A stretch of 11,520 nucleotides of DNA from Bacillota bacterium (GTDB lineage: Bacteria; Bacillota; Clostridia; Peptostreptococcales; Anaerovoracaceae). A program made the position numbers and the translations under genes. The notes beneath the pieces are model-generated. The model made no database searches and had not been told where the DNA came from. It worked only from the letters and a program-made list of their open reading frames with translations. Location: assembly GCA_030527065.1 (NCBI GenBank), contig JAUNBO010000048.1, positions 1-11,520 of the forward strand, given 5' to 3'. Of this stretch, positions 6,878 to 11,520 are shown one piece after another (the stretch's first letter is position 1; each line of letters starts with the position of its first letter).

Positions 6878-7233
6878 GAAATATCCCCTTCGGCTTTTCT
6901 TCTCTCAATGCTGGATTTTTTCAGTGCGGCTTCCATAGATTTTTTCACATCCGCGCATTTCAAACCGTTAATGGTGTTCCGGGCTATGAACAAAAGATCG
7001 TACCCCGGAGGGAAAGCCTCCTTCAGCTCTCGGTAGCTTTCCTTCATCAGTCTTCGGGCCCTGTTTCTGGCCACGCTTTTTCCCACTTTCTTGCTTGCCA
7101 AAAAAGCGGTCCGGTTGTAGGAAAATCCGTTCTTTCTGTAAAACAGGATCAGACATCTGTCCCCTACGGACTTTCCCTTGGAATACAGCCGGGAAAAATC
7201 CCTCTTCTTTCGCAGAACGTCAGGTCTCAGCAT
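6874..7233 (-). CDS. rnpA: Ribonuclease P protein component
   Basis: Basic protein subunit of RNase P; it binds the RNA subunit and pre-tRNA 5' leaders for 5'-end maturation. The 119 residues match the family length. The N-terminal KKRDFSRLYSKGKS contacts the leader, and the RNR signature (SKKVGKSVARNRARRLMKE, centred on residues 56-61) binds the P RNA. The C-terminus is basic (KKSSIERRKAEGD). The ATG at 7233 has AAGGTGAG (7239-7246) five bases upstream. It lies 45 bases after rpmH and overlaps yidD at its end. A hairpin with a U-run sits in the gap and may lower rnpA expression relative to rpmH. Confidence 0.95.
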   Translation of the reverse strand: MLRPDVLRKKRDFSRLYSKGKSVGDRCLILFYRKNGFSYNRTAFLASKKVGKSVARNRARRLMKESYRELKEAFPPGYDLLFIARNTINGLKCADVKKSMEAALKKSSIERRKAEGDIS

Positions 7234-7256
7234 AGGATCTCACCTTCGCACGAAGC

Positions 7257-7278
7257 AAAAAGACCACGGCTGCGGTCT
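7257..7278 (-). terminator. Hairpin plus U-run between rpmH and rnpA (partial terminator/attenuator)
   Basis: Immediately after the rpmH TAG, an 18-base segment folds into a 7-bp stem (AGACCGC with GCGGTCT-type pairing including one G-U) and an AGCC loop, followed by UUUUGC. The short U-run suggests an inefficient terminator. A second small hairpin (CTTC-GTGC-GAAG, 7244-7255) follows and touches the rnpA ribosome binding site. Confidence 0.6.
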
Positions 7279-7413
7279 CTACGCAGAGAGCTTTTTCCTT
7301 CCTCTGAGCCTTCTTCTCTTCAAAACGTTTCTGCCGTTCTTGGTGCTCATTCTTTTTCTGAAGCCGTGCTCCACTTTTCTCTGCCTTTTCTTGGGCTGAT
7401 AAGTCCTTTTCAT
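7279..7413 (-). CDS. rpmH: 50S ribosomal protein L34
   Basis: Small, highly basic protein of the large ribosomal subunit. The 44-residue translation starts MKRTYQPKKRQRKVEHGF and ends LRGRKKLSA, with RMSTKNGRNVLKRRR in the middle. Both the length and the sequence match the L34 family end to end, so start and stop are secure. It has the strongest expression signals in the window: a perfect consensus promoter and a full-length Shine-Dalgarno sequence. It is the first gene of the rpmH-rnpA-yidD-yidC-jag run. Confidence 0.97.
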   Translation of the reverse strand: MKRTYQPKKRQRKVEHGFRKRMSTKNGRNVLKRRRLRGRKKLSA

Positions 7414-7420
7414 CTTCTGG

Positions 7421-7432
7421 TTCACCTCCTTT
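7421..7432 (-). promoter_or_regulatory. Extended Shine-Dalgarno of rpmH
   Basis: AAAGGAGGTGAA on the minus strand is complementary to nearly the whole anti-SD of 16S rRNA and lies seven bases before the rpmH ATG. It is the longest SD match I saw in the window. Confidence 0.88.
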
Positions 7433-7462
7433 AGTTCTCATTTCAAAGAATCACGCCTAACA

Positions 7463-7491
7463 ATTATATATACGATTCCGGGGCCTGTCAA
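7463..7491 (-). promoter_or_regulatory. Perfect consensus sigma-A promoter for rpmH
   Basis: TTGACA (7486-7491), exactly 17 bases, then TATAAT (7463-7468): 12 of 12 consensus matches with the ideal spacer. The TGA inside TTGACA is the recF stop codon (7488-7490). Transcription should start near 7456, about 40 bases before the rpmH ATG. Confidence 0.92.
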
Positions 7492-8582
7492 TCTTTTTTG
7501 ATTTTTCCGCCCTCTATCAGGAAAATTTTTCCGCCCGCCAGTTCCCGTTCCAAAAGAGGCGAAAGCTCTGCGGCGGAAATGAAAAGCTGCAGAGAGCTGA
7601 GGCTTTTTATCAGGAACCTCTGCCTTTCCGGATCCAGCTCGGAAAGGACGTCGTCCAGAAGCAGCACCGGGGTTTCTCCGGTTTCTTCCCGGATCAGCTC
7701 CGTTTCCGCCAGCTTCAGGGAAAGGGCCGCCGTCCGCTGCTGTCCCTGGGAGCCGAAGTGGCGGACGTCCACGCCGTCCACAGAAATCTTGAAGTCGTCT
7801 CTATGGGGCCCCGTTCCCGTGGTCCCCCTCTTCAAATCTTCAAAGAAAGTCTCCTGAAGTCTTTCTGAAAAGCGTTCTCTTTGTAAAGATACCTCTTTCT
7901 CCAAAGCCAGATTTCCTTCATACGCCAGCTCCAGACGCTCTTTTCCATCGGTGATCCTTCCGTGGATTTCTCTGCTTATTTTGTCCAATTTCTCAAGAAA
8001 GCGGTTTCTATACTGAATAAGGGGCGCCCCTTCTGCGGCCAGAGCCTCGTCCCAGGCGGCAAAAAGCTGCCTGTCCGCTTCTCCCTGCTTCAAAAGCGCA
8101 TTCCTCTGCTGCAATATTTTTTTATACCGGCCCAGGGTCCTGTAATAAACGGGCTTTATCTGACACAGCTCCCTGTCCAGGAACCTCCTTCTCTTTTCCG
8201 GCTCGTCCTTCACTATTTTCAGATCTTCGGGAGAAAAAATCACTATGTAGGCCCGTTCCAGCAATGCGGAGCTTTTGTTCTCTTTTACTCCGTCTATCTT
8301 GATTTCTTTTCCTTCTTTTCCAAAGGAAAGCTCTATGGTCTGCTCCCGGCCTCCCTTTACGGAACGGCTTTTCACCCGGCAGCGCTCCTGTCCGAAGCGT
8401 ATCATTTCACTGTCCTTAGCCGTGCGGAAGGACCGCCCCAGACTGTTGATATAGATGGCTTCCAACAAGTTAGTCTTTCCCTGGGCGTTGTTTCCCAAAA
8501 TAACATTGACGGAGGGGTGAAACTCCGCCTTTTCTTTTTCGTAATTCCTGAAATTCTCTAACGCTATTTCCTTAAAATACAT
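7488..8582 (-). CDS. recF: DNA replication and repair protein RecF
   Basis: SMC/ABC-like ATPase that, with RecO and RecR, loads RecA at single-strand gaps and arrested forks. The 364 residues are normal for the family. Walker A GNNAQGKT is at 30-37, the conserved GPHRDDF at 258-264, the ABC signature SQGQQRT at 278-284, and Walker B/D-loop VLLLDDVLSELD at 306-317. The ATG at 8582 is four bases after the dnaN TGA, so it is co-transcribed and probably translationally coupled. The S4-domain gene (yaaA/rlbA) that often separates dnaN and recF in Firmicutes is absent. Downstream is rpmH, not gyrB, with no terminator between, so dnaA-operon transcripts may read into rpmH. Confidence 0.96.
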   Translation of the reverse strand: MYFKEIALENFRNYEKEKAEFHPSVNVILGNNAQGKTNLLEAIYINSLGRSFRTAKDSEMIRFGQERCRVKSRSVKGGREQTIELSFGKEGKEIKIDGVKENKSSALLERAYIVIFSPEDLKIVKDEPEKRRRFLDRELCQIKPVYYRTLGRYKKILQQRNALLKQGEADRQLFAAWDEALAAEGAPLIQYRNRFLEKLDKISREIHGRITDGKERLELAYEGNLALEKEVSLQRERFSERLQETFFEDLKRGTTGTGPHRDDFKISVDGVDVRHFGSQGQQRTAALSLKLAETELIREETGETPVLLLDDVLSELDPERQRFLIKSLSSLQLFISAAELSPLLERELAGGKIFLIEGGKIKKD

Positions 8583-8586
8583 CGTT

Positions 8587-9699
8587 TCAATTAGAGGATA
8601 TCCTTACGGGCAGCACCAGGTATTCAAACTGCTCTCCGCTGACAGGCTTGATGAGGCAGGGGCTTACGCTGCTGTTGAATTCCATGGCAATCTCTTCGTC
8701 TGAAACTGCCTTCATCACGTCCATGATATATTTCGAGTTGAAGCCGATTTCCAGAGAAGGTCCTTCCTTCTCCACAAAGACCTCTTCTCTGACATTTCCT
8801 TCTTCAGAACGGGAGGTGATCACCATCCTGTCCTCCTCCAAAGCCAGTTTGATCAGATTGTTCTTTCCTTCCCTGGCCAAAAGGGAGGCTCTTTCTATGC
8901 TGTTCAGCAATTCTCCCCTTACGGCCTTTATCCTTGTCCCATATTCCTTTGGCAGGATATCCTTGTATTTGATAAACTCCCCTTCCAGGAGCCGCAGCAT
9001 CATTTTGGTGTCCTCCGCTATGACGACGGCTTTCTTTTCATCCAGATACAGGGTAATTTCTTCGTCCTCTTCCAGCTCGCTCAATATTTTATTGATTTCC
9101 CCCATGATCCTGGCGGAAATGATGATTTTTTTCTTTTCTTTGTTTTTTACATTTTCCCGGGCAATGGCCATGCGGAACCCGTCCAGGGCCACCATGGTTA
9201 TTTTTTCTTCTTCTATTTCTGTTAAAATCCCGGTGATGATGCCCTTGGATTCCTCTATGCTGGCAGAGAAAGCGGTCTTTCGTATCATGCTCTTCAAGAG
9301 TTCTTTTTCCAGCAAAAGAGTCTGCTCCTTTTTGATTTCTCCCATGGAAGGAAATTCATCCGCCGGCTGCCCTACAATGGAAAATTCTGAGGCAAGACAG
9401 GAAATCTTTACATTGGCGCCATCCTCCGCTTCTACCGTCACCTCTTCCGGGGGGAGCTTTCTTATGATGTCTCCGAAAAGCCTGGCGGAAACCACCACGG
9501 CTCCTTCTTCATAAGAAGAGACGGGAAGTTTGTTTTCTATGCTCAGATCCAGATCGGAAGCGGCCAGAGTGAGCATTCCTTCCGGAGAGACCTTCAAAAG
9601 GATCCCTTTTAAGATAGGGATGGTGTTTTTTGAAGAGATGGCTTTTGATACGATGTTAAGAGCTTTTGTCAGAGCTTGTTGTTGACAGTTGAATTTCAT
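8587..9699 (-). CDS. dnaN: DNA polymerase III beta subunit (sliding clamp)
   Basis: Ring-shaped processivity clamp that tethers DNA polymerase III and other clamp-binding proteins to DNA. The 370-residue protein shows the three repeated clamp domains by length and pattern. It starts MKFNCQQQALTKALNIVSKA, contains FSIVGQPADEFPSM (domain 1) and VALDGFRMAIA (domain 2), and ends in the conserved pocket-forming segment EQFEYLVLPVRI. The ATG at 9699 has AAGGAGG (9706-9712) six bases upstream. It is 152 bases after dnaA; that gap is occupied by DnaA boxes and a possible unwinding element. I see no strong separate dnaN promoter there. Confidence 0.97.
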   Translation of the reverse strand: MKFNCQQQALTKALNIVSKAISSKNTIPILKGILLKVSPEGMLTLAASDLDLSIENKLPVSSYEEGAVVVSARLFGDIIRKLPPEEVTVEAEDGANVKISCLASEFSIVGQPADEFPSMGEIKKEQTLLLEKELLKSMIRKTAFSASIEESKGIITGILTEIEEEKITMVALDGFRMAIARENVKNKEKKKIIISARIMGEINKILSELEEDEEITLYLDEKKAVVIAEDTKMMLRLLEGEFIKYKDILPKEYGTRIKAVRGELLNSIERASLLAREGKNNLIKLALEEDRMVITSRSEEGNVREEVFVEKEGPSLEIGFNSKYIMDVMKAVSDEEIAMEFNSSVSPCLIKPVSGEQFEYLVLPVRISSN

Positions 9700-9731
9700 G
9701 GGAAGCCTCCTTTTTTATTTAAATGAGAGCA

Positions 9732-9767
9732 TAGTCGTATTAGTAGTGCCTGTGGATTTGTGGATAA
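9732..9767 (+). other. Candidate basal unwinding element: DnaA-trios, GC spacer, tandem DnaA boxes
   Basis: On the plus strand, in-phase triplets TAG-TCG-TAT-TAG-TAG (9732-9746) are followed by TGCC and two head-to-tail DnaA boxes, TGTGGATTT (9751-9759) and TGTGGATAA (9759-9767, exact), overlapping by one base. An A+T-rich run (TTTTTTATTTAAAT, 9711-9724) lies on the trio side. The order 5'-trios, short GC spacer, boxes-3' on one strand is the order reported for the B. subtilis unwinding system in its dnaA-dnaN gap. The function is inferred from this resemblance. Confidence 0.6.
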
Positions 9768-9839
9768 AAGCTGTGGACAATCCTTTTCACAGAGAAAAGG
9801 GACTTGTCTGCTGTGGATAAAATGTTTTTTTTATCCACA
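9751..9839. other. DnaA-box cluster in the dnaA-dnaN gap
   Basis: Matches to TTATCCACA: minus-strand boxes at 9751-9759 (TGTGGATTT, near), 9759-9767 (exact), 9772-9780 (TGTGGACAA, one mismatch) and 9812-9820 (exact); plus-strand boxes at 9783-9791 (CTTTTCACA, near the relaxed consensus) and 9831-9839 (exact). Three exact and three near matches within 89 bases strongly indicate a DnaA-binding region, the incC-like half of a bipartite origin. Confidence 0.88.
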
Positions 9840-9840
9840 G
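9811..9840. repeat. 12-bp inverted repeat made of two opposed DnaA boxes
   Basis: CTGTGGATAAAA (9811-9822) and TTTTATCCACAG (9829-9840) are exact complements separated by six bases. Each arm contains a perfect DnaA box. It begins 11 bases after the dnaA stop. No U-run follows on the minus strand, so I read it as a protein-binding site rather than a terminator, although the dnaA transcript could fold it. Confidence 0.8.
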
Positions 9841-9851
9841 AGGCTGCGGGA

Positions 9852-11192
9852 TCAGAGGTCGTTCAGCTGTTCCTCCAGAATATTCATGACCTCGGAAAGC
9901 TTTTCGTTGTTTCCCTTCAGCTCGCCGGCGATTTTATCGCAGGCATGAAGGACCGTGGTATGGTCTCTGCCCCCGAAGGCTTCTCCTATTTTAGGAAGAG
10001 AAAGATCTGTCAGATTGCGGCAGAGATACATGGCGATCTGACGGGGATAGGCCAGTTCCCGGGTCCGTTTGGCCCCTTCCAGGTCTGCCTTTTTGATGCT
10101 GAAGTATGCGGCCACCTGTTTTTTGATGGCCTCCGGCGTGATGTCCGCTTCGGTGGAGGCAAAGACGTCTCTCAGGGAATCCTTTGCCAGCTCTTTGGTG
10201 ATGGGCATCCCGGTGAGATTGGCGTGGGCGATGACCCGGTTCAGCGCACCCTCCAATTCTCTTATGTTATATTTGATTTTTTCTGCGATCAGGTTCAATA
10301 CCTCCAGCAGCTCGTCGGTTTCCGGCAGGTCCTCCATGGCGGCCTTTTTCTGAAGGATGGCCACTCTGGTCTCGTAATCCGGGGGCTGGATATCGGCAAT
10401 GAGGCCCCATTCGAAACGGGAACGAAGCCTGTCCTCCAAGGTGGCGATGTCTTTCGGGGGCCTGTCGCTGGAGATGATGATCTGCTTGTTGGCGTCGTAC
10501 AGGGTATTGAAGGTATGGAAAAATTCCTCCTGGGTCCGCTCCTTCTTTTCTATAAATTGGATATCGTCAATAAGCAATATGTCTATATTGCGGTATTTTT
10601 GCTTGAATTCCAGGGTTTTATTCTCCCGGATGGCCCGGATCAGCTCGTTGGTAAACATTTCCGAAGAAACGTAAAGGATCTTGAGCTTGGTGTTGTTCCT
10701 TAAAATATAGTGGCCGATGGCGTGCATGAGATGGGTCTTTCCCAGGCCGGCGCCTCCGTAAATGAACAGAGGGTTGTGGGCCCGGGAGGGCCGCTCCGCC
10801 ACCGCCACCGCCGCCGCATGGGCCAGCCGGTTGTTGTTGCCTATTACAAAGGTGCCGAAAATATATTTCGGATTCAGATAAAACTCTTCCGTAAAATCCC
10901 TGGTTTCCAGATGATGCTTCCGGCGCTCTGCGGCCTTCAGCTCTTCCGGGTAAAGAAAGCTGGCGGAAAGCCTCCGGCCGAAGCCTTCCCGGATGGCGGC
11001 CTCCAGGGTCTCTATGTAGCGGTCCAGATAATTTTTGGCAAAGCCCTCCGGGATGGAAAGGAGAAGGGTCTCACTTTCGTCTTCTATTCGGACGGGAGTA
11101 AGGGGTTCTATCCAGGCTTCGTAGCTTACGGGGTTCAGCTTCTGCTTCAAATGTTCTAAGGTAAGGTCCCATTGTCTTTCCAATTCCTTCAT
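9852..11192 (-). CDS. dnaA: Chromosomal replication initiator DnaA
   Basis: AAA+ ATPase that binds DnaA boxes at oriC, melts the origin and recruits the helicase loader; it also represses its own gene in many bacteria. The 446-residue protein has domain I (about 1-85), a very short domain II, AAA+ domain III (about 105-330) and DNA-binding domain IV. Motifs: Walker A GGAGLGKTH (146-154), Walker B ILLIDDIQ (205-212), the arginine-finger region SRFEWG (258-263), and the DnaA signature GGRDHTTV (407-414) in the helix-turn-helix. The ATG at 11192 has AAAGGA about nine bases upstream and starts MKELERQWDLTLEHLKQKL, a typical N-terminus. It heads the run dnaA-dnaN-recF and is flanked by DnaA-box clusters on both sides. 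Confidence 0.97.
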   Translation of the reverse strand: MKELERQWDLTLEHLKQKLNPVSYEAWIEPLTPVRIEDESETLLLSIPEGFAKNYLDRYIETLEAAIREGFGRRLSASFLYPEELKAAERRKHHLETRDFTEEFYLNPKYIFGTFVIGNNNRLAHAAAVAVAERPSRAHNPLFIYGGAGLGKTHLMHAIGHYILRNNTKLKILYVSSEMFTNELIRAIRENKTLEFKQKYRNIDILLIDDIQFIEKKERTQEEFFHTFNTLYDANKQIIISSDRPPKDIATLEDRLRSRFEWGLIADIQPPDYETRVAILQKKAAMEDLPETDELLEVLNLIAEKIKYNIRELEGALNRVIAHANLTGMPITKELAKDSLRDVFASTEADITPEAIKKQVAAYFSIKKADLEGAKRTRELAYPRQIAMYLCRNLTDLSLPKIGEAFGGRDHTTVLHACDKIAGELKGNNEKLSEVMNILEEQLNDL

Positions 11193-11229
11193 TGCTCTGC
11201 GTCCTTTGGTTCAAATATAATAAAAAGAT

Positions 11230-11319
11230 CGGCTGTGCCGGGTCCGGTGCCGGCTCTTAACAAAGCAAAAGCCGGTAAAAAAATCCGGGTTTTTGCCCCG
11301 GGAAAAAGGGGGCCCCTTA
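11230..11319 (-). promoter_or_regulatory. dnaA 5' leader with alternative hairpins (possible attenuator)
   Basis: The roughly 120-base leader contains mutually exclusive stems. Read on the minus strand: GCCCC can pair with GGGGC early on, competing with the terminator-like stem at 11285-11301; CCGGCT (11270-11275) pairs with AGCCGG (11250-11255); GCCGG (11250-11254) can instead pair with CCGGC (11237-11241); and CGGC-ACA-GCCG (11230-11240) precedes a second U-run (11222-11226). Such overlapping arms fit conditional termination, but no ligand-binding fold or leader peptide is recognised. Confidence 0.45.
11277..11301 (-). terminator. Terminator-like hairpin in the dnaA leader
   Basis: CCGGG (11301-11297), loop GCAAAAA, CCCGG (11289-11285), then AUUUUUUU: an all-GC 5-bp stem with seven U residues, lying between the predicted dnaA promoter and the dnaA start. 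The stem is short, so any termination would be partial. Confidence 0.5.
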
Positions 11320-11348
11320 ATAATACAGAAAAAGTTATCCACAGGCAA
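11320..11348 (-). promoter_or_regulatory. Predicted dnaA promoter with DnaA box in the spacer
   Basis: -35 TTGCCT (11343-11348, 4/6), 17-base spacer, -10 TATTAT (11320-11325, 5/6). The exact DnaA box TTATCCACA (11335-11343) fills the spacer and touches the -35, so DnaA bound there should block RNA polymerase. Start of transcription is expected near 11313, about 120 bases before the dnaA ATG. Confidence 0.65.
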
Positions 11349-11409
11349 GAGCAAAAAACAAATTATTGAAAAAAGATTGAGGGGCGGTTTACCCACAGCC
11401 TGTTGATAA
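11335..11409. other. Upstream DnaA-box cluster
   Basis: Exact box TTATCCACA on the plus strand at 11335-11343, TTACCCACA at 11389-11397 (one mismatch, plus strand) and TGTTGATAA at 11401-11409 (one mismatch, minus strand). The last two face each other across three bases. A 30-base A+T-rich run lies between the exact box and this pair. With the dnaA-dnaN cluster this gives the bipartite origin layout. Confidence 0.78.
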
Positions 11410-11520
11410 GGTTTTCCAAAAAATTCACAGGGGGAAAGGCCTTGGGATTTTCTCCACTTTTCAAAGGCGCCAGGGGGGACGGTTTGCCGGTCTGTCCTCG
11501 TCCCAGAGAATTTTACGGCT

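Larger units (their letters stand above)
11193..11520. other. Gene-free origin/regulatory region upstream of dnaA
   Basis: This 328-base stretch has no credible gene on either strand. From dnaA outward it holds the dnaA ribosome binding site, a leader with several GC-rich hairpins (11230-11319), a promoter overlapping an exact DnaA box (11320-11348), an A+T-rich stretch (about 11350-11380), two opposed near-consensus DnaA boxes (11389-11409), and a less structured G-rich part (11415-11520) where I see only a weak AAATTCACA box-like site and nothing else I can name. It is the likely upstream half of oriC, probably continuing beyond the window. Confidence 0.75.

Noticed and set aside
6609..6908. 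Minus-strand 99-codon frame overlapping yidD and the rnpA end
   Set aside because: It is a shadow of yidD in another frame; yidD itself is a clear family match.
7220..7441. 73-codon minus-strand frame over rpmH
   Set aside because: The true gene is the 44-codon L34 frame at 7279-7413, which matches L34 from end to end.
9150..9165. CCCGGG-centred sites such as TTTTCCCGGGCAAT as Noc-binding sites (also near 5512 and 11292)
   Set aside because: They match only half of the B. subtilis Noc consensus, and CCCGGG is frequent by chance in this GC-rich DNA. No full palindromic NBS or parS site was seen.
9811..9840. Palindrome after dnaA as an intrinsic terminator
   Set aside because: The stem is A+T-rich inside, no U-run follows on the minus strand, and both arms are exact DnaA boxes.
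11211..11396. 61-codon minus-strand frame in the origin region
   Set aside because: It crosses the predicted dnaA promoter, DnaA box and leader hairpins, has no ribosome binding site, and is F/P-rich by composition of the repeats.
1..11520. A novel defence, mobile or biosynthetic system
   Set aside because: All coding space is taken by conserved housekeeping genes; no integrase, transposase, toxin-antitoxin pair, CRISPR repeat or unknown gene cluster is present.

Overview
This window is the chromosomal replication-origin neighbourhood of a low-skew, moderately GC-rich Firmicute. The protein sequences (DnaA with very short domain II, a Jag/KhpB protein with a charged linker, a Noc-type ParB homologue next to rsmG) suggest class Clostridia, probably Lachnospiraceae; this placement is my inference. 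Every gene I can support is on the minus strand and is read away from the origin region at the right edge. Coding density is high, and I see no mobile element, CRISPR array, tRNA, rRNA or accessory gene cassette.

Layout in transcription order (right to left). (1) 11193-11520: gene-free origin/regulatory region with DnaA boxes, a dnaA promoter whose spacer contains an exact DnaA box, and a GC-rich leader of competing hairpins. (2) dnaA (11192-9852), then a 152-base gap holding a second DnaA-box cluster and a DnaA-trio-like unwinding element, then dnaN (9699-8587) and recF (8582-7488). (3) A perfect consensus sigma-A promoter whose -35 contains the recF stop codon, followed by rpmH, a hairpin plus U-run directly after the rpmH stop, rnpA, yidD, yidC and jag. 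(4) A strong intrinsic terminator after jag, then mnmE, mnmG and rsmG, closed by a terminator whose stem includes the rsmG stop codon. (5) A noc-like gene, cut by the left window edge.

The genes combine replication initiation and processivity (DnaA, DnaN), replication-associated repair (RecF), ribosome and tRNA 5'-end maturation (L34, RNase P protein), membrane protein insertion (YidD, YidC, with the RNA-binding Jag), tRNA wobble uridine modification (MnmE, MnmG), 16S rRNA m7G methylation (RsmG) and chromosome/division coordination (Noc).

The content is ordinary, but the arrangement is not the textbook one. In Bacillus and typical Clostridium the rpmH block and the dnaA block diverge from the origin; here dnaA-dnaN-recF reads straight into rpmH on the same strand. 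The S4-domain gene usually found between dnaN and recF is missing, and gyrB does not follow recF. I found no undescribed multi-gene system; the points most worth checking are the inverted origin layout, the bipartite origin with candidate DnaA-trios, and the hairpin-rich dnaA leader.
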